Shown: one piece after another, positions 54,807 to 62,652 of the stretch
How the letters are laid out: every line of letters begins with the position of its first letter
Position numbering within the stretch: position 1 is the first letter of the stretch
Source: an uncultured Lachnospiraceae bacterium
Lineage (GTDB): Bacteria; Bacillota; Clostridia; Lachnospirales; Lachnospiraceae
Direction of reading: 5' to 3'
Assembly (NCBI GenBank): GCA_910579275.1
Contig: CAJTTO010000002.1
Location: 1-64,000, forward strand
Length of the DNA: 64,000 nt
Notes under the pieces: model-generated
What the model was told of the DNA's origin: nothing
What the model saw: the letters and a program-made list of their open reading frames with translations, nothing else
The model's database searches: none
Program-made: the position numbers and the translations under genes

Positions 54807-55762
54807 AAAAGTTTATACTGACAGTAGGTCCGGCACTTCTGCATGAGGTGCCGCTAAAGGACATTCACAGCAATAGAAATATATACCGCATTAATGGTGC
54901 ACATGGCTCTGCTGGGGATATAGAAGGGTACATTGCAGAAATTCGCTCGCAGATTCCGGGGGCGGCAATATTGATGGACTTGCCGGGAAATAAGGTGCGG
55001 ACAAAAGATGTGCCGAATGACGGAATAAAACTTGTAAAAGGCGAGACGTTCAGTATGCCAAGCCAGTGCTTTAACTATCCGGATTTTTACCGCCACCTGA
55101 AACCGGGAATGACGGCATGGGCAAATGACAGTGTCTATACGTTTGAGGTTGTCAGTGCGGATGCCGACAGGATAACATTTCTGTCCAAATCTGACGGGGT
55201 TTTGATTAACGGAAAGGGCGTTCATATACGGGGAATGCACAAGGATATTCCGTTTCTGTTTGAAAAGGACAGGGAGTTAATCAATTTGGCAAATAAATAC
55301 CAGCTGGAGTATGTAGGACTATCGTTTGTGCGCTCCGCAGATAATGTCAGGGAGGCAAAAGCACTTTTGTCAGAAGGGATTGACGTGATTTCAAAGATTG
55401 AAACAAAAGATGCAGTCAACGATATCAATAATATTCTGCCACTTGTAAAATATATTTTGGTGGATCGCGGGGACTTGTCCACAGACATCGGAATCATGAA
55501 TATTCCAAGATATCAGAAATATATTGTTGAGAAAGCACGGTATTATGATGTAAAAGTATTTCTGGCAACACAAGTATTGAAAAATATGGAATCAAAGCCG
55601 ATTCCTACAATTGGGGAAGTGGAGGCTTTGTATGAAATATATAAGTCAGGTGTATACGGTGTGCAGATGTCAGAGGAAACAGCAGTAGGGAAATACGTTA
55701 GGGAAACAGTGGCAGTTCTAAATGATATGTTTGAAAGCGTAAAGGAAGAGACTGTTATATAG
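54803..55762 (+). CDS. Short pyruvate-kinase-like protein
   Basis: 319 residues instead of the usual 470-590. The barrel motifs are there: YRINGAHG (substrate Arg/Asn loop), ISKIETKDAV (catalytic Lys and metal Glu), VDRGDLS, and FLATQVLKNM...PTIGEVE with the catalytic Thr, then SEETAVGKY. The C-terminal allosteric domain is missing. It may consume or make a phosphoenol compound other than phosphoenolpyruvate; the overall set of catalytic residues looks intact, so a standard reaction is also possible. It is coupled to the antiporter, the fourth gene after cysC. Confidence 0.75.
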   Translation: MKKFILTVGPALLHEVPLKDIHSNRNIYRINGAHGSAGDIEGYIAEIRSQIPGAAILMDLPGNKVRTKDVPNDGIKLVKGETFSMPSQCFNYPDFYRHLKPGMTAWANDSVYTFEVVSADADRITFLSKSDGVLINGKGVHIRGMHKDIPFLFEKDRELINLANKYQLEYVGLSFVRSADNVREAKALLSEGIDVISKIETKDAVNDINNILPLVKYILVDRGDLSTDIGIMNIPRYQKYIVEKARYYDVKVFLATQVLKNMESKPIPTIGEVEALYEIYKSGVYGVQMSEETAVGKYVRETVAVLNDMFESVKEETVI

Positions 55763-55784
55763 CAGTCTGCAATCAACGGAACCA

Positions 55785-55813
55785 TTGCTAACCCGGCAAA
55801 AATATGCTATCAT
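55785..55813 (+). promoter_or_regulatory. Promoter of the siroheme synthase gene
   Basis: TTGCTA (55785-55790), 17-nt spacer, TATCAT (55808-55813). Confidence 0.55.
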
Positions 55814-55826
55814 ATATGAAATCAGT

Positions 55827-55851
55827 CAGGAGGCAGATAATCTGCCTCCTG
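55827..55851 (+). promoter_or_regulatory. Hairpin at the predicted 5' end of the siroheme synthase mRNA
   Basis: A 10-bp perfect stem CAGGAGGCAG/CTGCCTCCTG with loop ATAAT sits just after the promoter. It is followed by CATTTAT, too short a T-run for a strong terminator. It contains an AGGAGG sequence that is sequestered, but the gene's own ribosome site is 60 nt further on. It may stabilise the mRNA or be a weak terminator for the upstream operon. Confidence 0.45.
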
Positions 55852-55926
55852 CATTTATACGGACGGATATTCCGATAAAGCCATCGGCAAAAGGGTGTCC
55901 GCGCGCAAGGAGAGGAAGTACATATA

Positions 55927-57309
55927 ATGGGATATTTTCCGTTTTTTATGGATATCAAGGGAAAAAAATGTCTGATAGCAGGCGGCGGAAAAATCGCACT
56001 CCACAAACTGAAAAAGCTTGTGCCCTATGAACCGTCGGTCAAGATAGTGGCGTCAGAAATTTCAGCGGAGTTTGAGCGCTTTATTTCGGAAAAAGACGTA
56101 TCGGGTTATGACATTTGTGTCAGGAATAGGGCATTTGTGTCTTCCGATATCACAGGTATGGATTTTGTGATTGCGGCATGTGATGACAGGAATGTCAATG
56201 CCGCTATCGGCAGGCTCTGCAAGGAGGCGGGCATTCCTGTAAATGTCGTGGACAGCAGGGAGGAGAGCAGTTTTATTTTTCCGGCGCTTGTCAAGGCAGG
56301 AAAACTTGATATTGGCATATCCACGGAGGGGGCAAGCCCGGAAGTGGCAGCGGCAGTACGAAGTCAGATTGCCTCTTTGATTCCTGCAAATATGGAAGAA
56401 ATATTAGTCTATCTGAACAGCCTGCGTCCTCTGGCAAAGGAGACCATTGCGGATGACAGTCGACGCGCTGCATTCCTGAAGGATACGGCAAGGACATGTA
56501 TGGATCAAAATGCGGTTTTTGACGAACAGGAAACAAGGAGACGGCTGGAGGCATACAGCAGCAATGAACTTGATACCGGAAAAGACAATGGCAGGGTTGT
56601 GCTTGTCGGTGCAGGCTGCGGTTCACATGATTTGATAACAATTAAGGGGCTGCGTGCGATACGATGTGCAAATGTTCTTGTGTATGATGATTTGATTGAC
56701 AAAAGCCTTTTGGAACATGCTTCGGAGCGCTGTGAGCTGATTTATGTGGGGAAAAGGTGCGGAAGGCACAGTATGACACAGGAACAGATAAATGCCCTTT
56801 TGGTCAATAAAGCGAGAGAAGGCGGTCTGGTAGTTCGATTAAAAGGCGGTGACCCATTCGTGTTTGGCAGGGGCATGGAAGAGATGGAAACACTCCGCAG
56901 GGAAAGAATACACGCCGATTATATTCCCGGCGTAACTTCATGCATCGCGGTTCCTGCAATGGCGGGCATACCGGTAACACACAGGGAAGTCAGCAGAAGC
57001 TTCTATGTGGTAACCGGACATACGGCATCCGGAGCACTTGGGGAGGACATTGACTTTCAGATACTCGCAAGGCTTGATGGTACGCTGGTTTTTCTGATGG
57101 GGCTGGCACAGTTGGCACAGATTGCAAAGGAGCTTGTCCGTGCCGGAAAAGACACCGTAACACCGGTGGCTGTCGTGCACGGAAATTTTGACGGAACGAC
57201 AGTGACTGTGCGTGGGACGCTTGCAGACATCGCAGAGCGGGCTGCAGCGGCAAAGATTCCGGCTCCGGCGGTTATTGTTGTCGGAAAAGTGGTGGAAATT
57301 ATACAATGA
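55927..57309 (+). CDS. cysG: Siroheme synthase (CysG-type): precorrin-2 dehydrogenase/ferrochelatase plus uroporphyrinogen III methyltransferase
   Basis: 460 residues, the length of E. coli CysG (457). N-terminal about 1-150: NAD-dependent precorrin-2 dehydrogenase/ferrochelatase, AGGGKIALHKLKKL and a helical dimer domain with NVVDSREESSFIFPA. C-terminal about 215-460: uroporphyrinogen III methyltransferase, VGAGCGSHDLITIKGL, VRLKGGDPFVFGRG and GVTSCIAVPAMAG. It makes siroheme from uroporphyrinogen III, the prosthetic group for sulfite and nitrite reductases. It has its own promoter; it is near but not coupled to the sulfate activation genes. No sulfite reductase is in the window. Confidence 0.9.
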   Translation: MGYFPFFMDIKGKKCLIAGGGKIALHKLKKLVPYEPSVKIVASEISAEFERFISEKDVSGYDICVRNRAFVSSDITGMDFVIAACDDRNVNAAIGRLCKEAGIPVNVVDSREESSFIFPALVKAGKLDIGISTEGASPEVAAAVRSQIASLIPANMEEILVYLNSLRPLAKETIADDSRRAAFLKDTARTCMDQNAVFDEQETRRRLEAYSSNELDTGKDNGRVVLVGAGCGSHDLITIKGLRAIRCANVLVYDDLIDKSLLEHASERCELIYVGKRCGRHSMTQEQINALLVNKAREGGLVVRLKGGDPFVFGRGMEEMETLRRERIHADYIPGVTSCIAVPAMAGIPVTHREVSRSFYVVTGHTASGALGEDIDFQILARLDGTLVFLMGLAQLAQIAKELVRAGKDTVTPVAVVHGNFDGTTVTVRGTLADIAERAAAAKIPAPAVIVVGKVVEIIQ

Positions 57310-57321
57310 TGGTGATATAAT
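57293..57321 (+). promoter_or_regulatory. Extended -10 promoter of the GGDEF/EAL gene
   Basis: TGGAAA (57293-57298), 17-nt spacer, TATAAT (57316-57321) with TG one base upstream. The -35 lies in the end of cysG. Confidence 0.5.
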
Positions 57322-57367
57322 CATTTTGTATCGGTAATTTATAGGTCTATAAATGAGGTTAAATGCA

Positions 57368-60283
57368 ATGTACAATGGACAAAAAAGAAGAATGAGTTTG
57401 AAAAGACAGCTGGCATTGTCAATTTTAGCGCTAATATTGTGTATCTGCGGGGCAGCAGGGGGGCTGGACATGCCACAGGTATACGGTGCACAGGATCGTA
57501 TTGTGAAAGTCGGTTTCTTCCCGATGGATGGCTTCAATGAAAAAACGGAGGATGGGACATACAGTGGCATGGACGTGGAGTATCTTGAGGCAATCAGGGA
57601 CTACGTGAACTGGGATATTGAATATGTGGAATGTGAGAGCTGGGATGATGCATTGCAGCTTCTGGCAGACAAGAAAATTGATTTGGTCGGCTCCGCACAG
57701 TATTCATCCAAAAGGGCTGAGATTTACCAGTATGCGAATCTTGCAAGCGGATATACGTTTGGCGCCATTGCCGTGAACGGCGACAGTAATCTTCCATATG
57801 AAGACTTTGACGCAATGGGCGGCATTACGTATGGTATTGTGAAAACTTACATTCGAAAAGATGAATTCTACGAGTATCTTTCTGACCATGGCATTGACAG
57901 TCCGGTAGTGCGGGAATATAACAGCACGGCAGACTTGCTGGATGCCCTTGAAAAACAGGAAATTCACGCGATGGTGCACTCCTTGACGGAGATTAGGGAG
58001 GGAAAAAGGATTATCGGCAGATTTGCGCCGATGCCTATTTACTACATATCCTATAAGGGCAACAATGAAGTAATGCGGGAACTGAATCAGGGAATCGCAG
58101 ATTTGAAAATGAACCGACCGGAGCTTGAAAACGAACTGATTGTAAAGTATTATGACAGCAGGCTGGATCAGACGATTCTGCTGACACGCGAAGAAAAGGC
58201 ATATATTGCGGAAAAGAAAAACATTACGGTCGGCTACTTTGATGGCTATTATCCGTTTTCATATGAAAATAACGGTGGATACCATGGGCTTGCAAAGCAG
58301 GTTCTTGATGAGATATCCGTGGTTACAGGACTGACGTTTGACTATGTCAAGATGCAAAACATGGATGAGGCAAAACAGGCTTTGGCAGACGGAAGGATTG
58401 ATTTGCTTGACTATTGTGGGGACACACCTCAGAATATGAAACAGTCAGGCGTTGCCGTGACAAAAGCGTATGCGAAAGTGCCGCATGTTATCATTATGAA
58501 ACGCGACAGCAAGGCAAATGAGATTCAGGTTTTGGCTACGGTCAAAAATGGTGAAAATAAGGGGGCGACTGCAGATTTGGTCAGCGAGGATGCGCAGATA
58601 CTGACTTTTGATTCGCAGTTAGACTGTCTCTATGCAGTGAAAGAGGGAAAGGCAGACGCCGCCATATGTGACGGCTATCTGACGGAATATCTGTTAGGTT
58701 CCAATCTCAGACTCAACAGGCTTGAGATTCGGAGCGTGCTCAATGACGCGCACATTATTTATATGGCGGTAAAGGATGAGGGAAATCCGCTGCTGCTGAG
58801 CATATTCAACAAGGAGCTGCTGGAAGTAAGTGACAAAATGGTCAGCGATTATATGCTGAAAGACAACTTTTTTGCCCAGAACAGCATTGAGAATTTTATC
58901 AGGACGCACAGTGTGCAGATTCTTGTAGTGGTAGTTCTGATTGCAGCGGCAATTGTGCTTGTGATGATGCACATGCTGCGGGACAGCAAGCGGATTCAAA
59001 AGCTGATGTACACGGATTCCGAACTCAACATCTGGAATCTGAATTATTTGAAATACAAGGCGGCATTGAAACTTTCGGCAGATAAGAATCAAAAGTATGC
59101 GCTGGTATATATGGATATCTGTCAGTTCAGGCGCTACAATACTTTATACGGATGGCATGCCGGACAGAAGCTTTTGGAGCTGATTGTAAAGGTATTAGGA
59201 GAAAATACCGAACGCGAAACGGAAATTTACGCGAGAAGCCATGGCGATCATTTTGTGCTGTTTTTAAAGTATGATGATGCTGCGGGGCTTGAGACAAGAC
59301 TGAAAGCGCTTCAGAACACGATAACGCAGCGGCTGTGTGATATTGCGGATATGCGTATGCCGGTCACAATGGGTGTCTGCTGTGTTCCGCCGGGAAGCAC
59401 GGATATGCAGCTTGCGATTTCCTACGCGATTCAGGCGTCCGACTTGCTGCGGAACAGTTACGGCAACGAGATACGGATTTATGACGAGAATCTTCGTGTC
59501 CAGTTAAAAGAGTATCACGATAAAGAGAAGCTTCTGGAGTCCGTTGACATTCAGAAAGATTTCGTGGCGTATTACCAGCCAAAGGTGGATATCCGAAGCG
59601 AGCAGATTGTAGGTGCCGAGGCGCTGGTGCGTTTTAAGGATCCGACTGACAATGGTGCAATCAAGGCGCCGGGATATTTTGTACCGTATTATGAGCAGAC
59701 GGGGCGAATTACAGAAATTGACTTTTTTATCATGGAGTGTGCATGCAAGCTGCTGCGCAGGCGGATGGATGCAGGCAGGCGCGTGGTGCCGATTTCATGT
59801 AATTTCTCCAGAATCCACTTTATAAAAGACAATTTTCCGGAACAGTTTGAGGCTGTGATGGACAAGTACCGGATTCCGAAGGAATACATAGAGGTCGAGA
59901 TTACCGAGACGCTGGTCATGGAAGAACTTCAGCAGCACAAGGTAAAACAGACGGTCGAGACGCTGCGCCAAAAGGGCATCCGGCTTTCCATTGATGATTT
60001 TGGTTCAGGCTATTCGTCACTTGGGGTGTTTGAGCAGATACCGGCTTCGGTTATTAAGCTTGACCGTTCATTCCTGTTAAACAATGAAAACCGTGTGAGA
60101 CAGGTTAAAATCATGAAAAATATTGTGAACCTTGCACAGGATTTGGATGCACAGGTTGTCTGCGAAGGCGTTGAGAACGACAATGACACGGAACTGATGA
60201 TGGAAATTGGTGCGTATGTGGCGCAGGGATATCGCTACAGCAAGCCCGTTCCGGAAGATGTGTTTGAAGAAAAATTAGGATAA
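57368..60283 (+). CDS. Sensor protein with two SBP_bac_3 domains, TM, degenerate GGDEF and intact EAL
   Basis: 971 residues. A signal peptide (about 1-40, ending near VYGA-QD) is followed by two tandem periplasmic-binding-protein-type (SBP_bac_3) sensor domains (about 40-270 and 275-500), a membrane helix (about 520-545, ILVVVVLIAAAIVLVMM), a GGDEF domain in which the signature has become SHGDHF, and an EAL phosphodiesterase domain with GAEALVRF, CNFSRIHF, ITETL, SIDDFGSGYSS, IKLDRSF, CEGVEN and AQGYRYSKPV. All metal and catalytic residues of EAL appear present, so it probably degrades cyclic di-GMP in response to an extracellular amino-acid-like ligand. Start at the ATG 57368 with GAGG 8 nt upstream. 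Confidence 0.88.
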   Translation: MYNGQKRRMSLKRQLALSILALILCICGAAGGLDMPQVYGAQDRIVKVGFFPMDGFNEKTEDGTYSGMDVEYLEAIRDYVNWDIEYVECESWDDALQLLADKKIDLVGSAQYSSKRAEIYQYANLASGYTFGAIAVNGDSNLPYEDFDAMGGITYGIVKTYIRKDEFYEYLSDHGIDSPVVREYNSTADLLDALEKQEIHAMVHSLTEIREGKRIIGRFAPMPIYYISYKGNNEVMRELNQGIADLKMNRPELENELIVKYYDSRLDQTILLTREEKAYIAEKKNITVGYFDGYYPFSYENNGGYHGLAKQVLDEISVVTGLTFDYVKMQNMDEAKQALADGRIDLLDYCGDTPQNMKQSGVAVTKAYAKVPHVIIMKRDSKANEIQVLATVKNGENKGATADLVSEDAQILTFDSQLDCLYAVKEGKADAAICDGYLTEYLLGSNLRLNRLEIRSVLNDAHIIYMAVKDEGNPLLLSIFNKELLEVSDKMVSDYMLKDNFFAQNSIENFIRTHSVQILVVVVLIAAAIVLVMMHMLRDSKRIQKLMYTDSELNIWNLNYLKYKAALKLSADKNQKYALVYMDICQFRRYNTLYGWHAGQKLLELIVKVLGENTERETEIYARSHGDHFVLFLKYDDAAGLETRLKALQNTITQRLCDIADMRMPVTMGVCCVPPGSTDMQLAISYAIQASDLLRNSYGNEIRIYDENLRVQLKEYHDKEKLLESVDIQKDFVAYYQPKVDIRSEQIVGAEALVRFKDPTDNGAIKAPGYFVPYYEQTGRITEIDFFIMECACKLLRRRMDAGRRVVPISCNFSRIHFIKDNFPEQFEAVMDKYRIPKEYIEVEITETLVMEELQQHKVKQTVETLRQKGIRLSIDDFGSGYSSLGVFEQIPASVIKLDRSFLLNNENRVRQVKIMKNIVNLAQDLDAQVVCEGVENDNDTELMMEIGAYVAQGYRYSKPVPEDVFEEKLG

Positions 60284-60305
60284 AAAATGTGAAGGAAGAT
60301 AAAAT

Positions 60306-61169
60306 ATGAAGCTGAATGAGATACTGCTAAAAAACGACATTACATTGTCTTTCGAGGTATTTCCCCCGAAGGCAACTGCAAACTATGAGTCCGTGCGGGA
60401 AGCGGCATACGGCGTCGCAATGCGAAAGCCGAGCTATATGAGCGTGACTTACGGTGCGGGCGGGAGCACGCGTGACAATACACTGAAAATCGCAAAAGGA
60501 ATACAAGAGGAGTGCGGCATCACTACGATTGCCCATCTGACCTGCGTGGGTGCCACGAAAGAAGGAATCCGGCAGTCGCTTGAGGACATGAAAGCGGCAG
60601 GGATAGAGAACGTGCTTGCGCTGCGCGGTGACAAGCCAAAGGATTTTGAGGGTGACCCATTTACGGATTATCACTATGCGTCGGAGCTTGTGGAGGACAT
60701 TCGGGAATTTGGCGGTATGTGCATTGGCGGGGCATGTTACCCCGAGGGACATGTCGAGTCGGAGAATACACTTGAAGATATTCGGAACTTAAAAAAGAAA
60801 GTGGATGCCGGCTGTTCATTTCTGACGACACAGATGTTTTTTGACAATAACATATTCTACAATTTTCTGTCCAGAGTGCGTGAGGCAGGAATCAGTGTCC
60901 CCGTGATTCCCGGCATTATGCCAATTACAAGGGCGGTTCAGATTCGAAGCGCGGTAAAACTTTCGGGCTGTAATGTACCCATGCGTTTTCGGAGTATTGT
61001 GGACTGTTTTGGAAACAATCCGGAGGCGATGCAGCAGGCAGGCATTATCTATGCTACGGATCAGATCATTGACTTGATTGCAAACGGGATTAAACATATC
61101 CACGTTTATTCCATGAACAAACCGGAGGTTGTAAAAGGGATTCAGGAGAATCTTTCAAAGATTATCTAG
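60306..61169 (+). CDS. metF: 5,10-methylenetetrahydrofolate reductase
   Basis: 287 residues, typical for bacterial MetF. FEVFPPKAT near the start, VTYGAGGSTRDNT, ALRGDKP, TQMFFDN and PGIMPITR are family signatures. It reduces methylene-THF to methyl-THF with FAD for methionine synthesis (or the Wood-Ljungdahl methyl branch). Begins 22 nt after the EAL gene, behind GGAAGAT. No metH nearby. Confidence 0.9.
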   Translation: MKLNEILLKNDITLSFEVFPPKATANYESVREAAYGVAMRKPSYMSVTYGAGGSTRDNTLKIAKGIQEECGITTIAHLTCVGATKEGIRQSLEDMKAAGIENVLALRGDKPKDFEGDPFTDYHYASELVEDIREFGGMCIGGACYPEGHVESENTLEDIRNLKKKVDAGCSFLTTQMFFDNNIFYNFLSRVREAGISVPVIPGIMPITRAVQIRSAVKLSGCNVPMRFRSIVDCFGNNPEAMQQAGIIYATDQIIDLIANGIKHIHVYSMNKPEVVKGIQENLSKII

Positions 61170-61197
61170 GAGCGGTTCCTTGGATGTATGAAATTAT

Positions 61198-61257
61198 AAT
61201 ATTCCGCATAGATTATATAAATGCAAATGCAATGGAAATAAATCTATGCGGAATATT
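61198..61257. promoter_or_regulatory. 17-bp inverted repeat that includes the start codon of the M14 peptidase
   Basis: AATATTCCGCATAGATT (61198-61214) pairs perfectly with AATCTATGCGGAATATT (61241-61257). The loop of 26 nt carries the likely ribosome site GGAAAT at 61234. The ATG at 61246-61248 lies in the 3' arm, so the folded mRNA would hide the start. There is no T-run, so it is a poor terminator for metF. Confidence 0.65.
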
Positions 61258-62511
61258 TATGTTGGAGATGTGGGCGTAATCGTGCAGTATCTGCAGCTGG
61301 CACTGAACAGGGCAGGTTATCTGAACGGAATAAATGGTCAGTTTGACAAAGAGACCTGCAATGCACTCAAGGGTTTTCTGGGAGACGGTGTCGGATGCTA
61401 TGCGGACAGGGCTGCGTGGACAAAACTGATTCCATACCTCAAGGGATATACGACACATGTGATAATGGCGGGCGAGACTTTGTGGGGGATTGCCAATACA
61501 TATGATACACAGGTATCAGCTTTGCTGACGGCGAATCCGTCACTGGATGCCATGAATTTACAGGTAGGAACGCGGATTTACGTTCCTTTTTCTTTTGCGC
61601 TTGTGGATGAGCGCGTTCCATATACTTCAATTCTGACAGAGTACATTATAGAGGGACTGCAGATTCGGTATCCGTTTCTGGTTACAGGATGTATCGGAAA
61701 AAGTGTTATGGGCAGGGAGGTGTGTTACCTGCAGTTCGGAAGCGGGGAGAAGCAAGTCTGCTATAATGCATGCTTTCATGCCAATGAGTGGATTACGACG
61801 CCTGTGCTGTTAAAGTTTGCGGAGGCATATGCAAAAGCCTATGCAGAGGGTGAGGAGCTTTACGGTGAAGACACGGAGACACTGTTTGATGAATTTAGCC
61901 TGTATCTGATTCCGATGGTCAATCCGGATGGGGCAGACCTTGTGAACGGAATCATCAGAAACGAAGAATATCTGGAACAGACAAGGGCGATATCAGAAGA
62001 CTATCCGTCGATACCGTATCCGAGCGGCTGGAAAGCAAATATAAATGGAATTGACCTGAATCTGCAGTTTCCGGCAGGGTGGGAAAATGCGCGGGAGATT
62101 AAGTTTGCGCAGGGCTATACATCGCCTGCGCCGCGGGATTTTGTCGGAGATGCACCACTGTCGGCAGTGGAGAGCATCAACATGTACCATTTTACGATTG
62201 CCCATGATTTTCAGCTGATACTGGCTTATCACACACAGGGAGAAGTCATATACTGGAAATATCTTGACTATGAGCCGGAACATTCGAGACGCATTGCCGC
62301 ATATTTCGGAAAGGTCAGCGGTTATCAGGTGGAAGAAACCCCATATGCGTCCGGTTATGCAGGATACAAGGACTGGTTTATCGAAGCATATAACCGTCCC
62401 GGGTATACAATCGAGGCGGGGCGCGGTGAAAATCCGCTTAGCATGGATCAGTTTCCGAAGATTTACGAGGATAACAGGATGATTCTCGTGGGAGGCATGA
62501 CCCAGTTATAG
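61246..62511 (+). CDS. M14 carboxypeptidase/endopeptidase with PG-binding and LysM domains
   Basis: 421 residues. Residues 1-58: peptidoglycan-binding domain (VGDVGVIVQYLQLALNRAGY). About 68-114: LysM (HVIMAGETLWGIANTY, NLQVGTRIYVPF). About 130-410: zinc peptidase M14, with HxxE in CFHANEW (His 178, Glu 181), third ligand His 329 in LAYHTQGE and the catalytic Glu 390 in YTIEAG. Resembles gamma-D-glutamyl-L-diamino acid endopeptidase I of spore formers, which also has LysM domains and no classical signal peptide. Likely cuts peptidoglycan stem peptides. Its start is inside the inverted repeat above. Confidence 0.85.
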   Translation: MRNIYVGDVGVIVQYLQLALNRAGYLNGINGQFDKETCNALKGFLGDGVGCYADRAAWTKLIPYLKGYTTHVIMAGETLWGIANTYDTQVSALLTANPSLDAMNLQVGTRIYVPFSFALVDERVPYTSILTEYIIEGLQIRYPFLVTGCIGKSVMGREVCYLQFGSGEKQVCYNACFHANEWITTPVLLKFAEAYAKAYAEGEELYGEDTETLFDEFSLYLIPMVNPDGADLVNGIIRNEEYLEQTRAISEDYPSIPYPSGWKANINGIDLNLQFPAGWENAREIKFAQGYTSPAPRDFVGDAPLSAVESINMYHFTIAHDFQLILAYHTQGEVIYWKYLDYEPEHSRRIAAYFGKVSGYQVEETPYASGYAGYKDWFIEAYNRPGYTIEAGRGENPLSMDQFPKIYEDNRMILVGGMTQL

Positions 62512-62652
62512 GGAATGTGTCGTTTAATGTTCACATCAGGACTTATGGCAATTGTAAAAAACTTACTGAAAATGAAACGAATTTATCATGTATTTATCTG
62601 CAGGGCTTTGTGCTAAACTCTGGTTAATAGAAGAAAAACGGAGGACACAGCC

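Noticed and set aside
55827..55851. Hairpin as a strong terminator of the sulfate operon
   Set aside because: No proper T-run follows and a promoter lies upstream of it; listed only as a leader structure.
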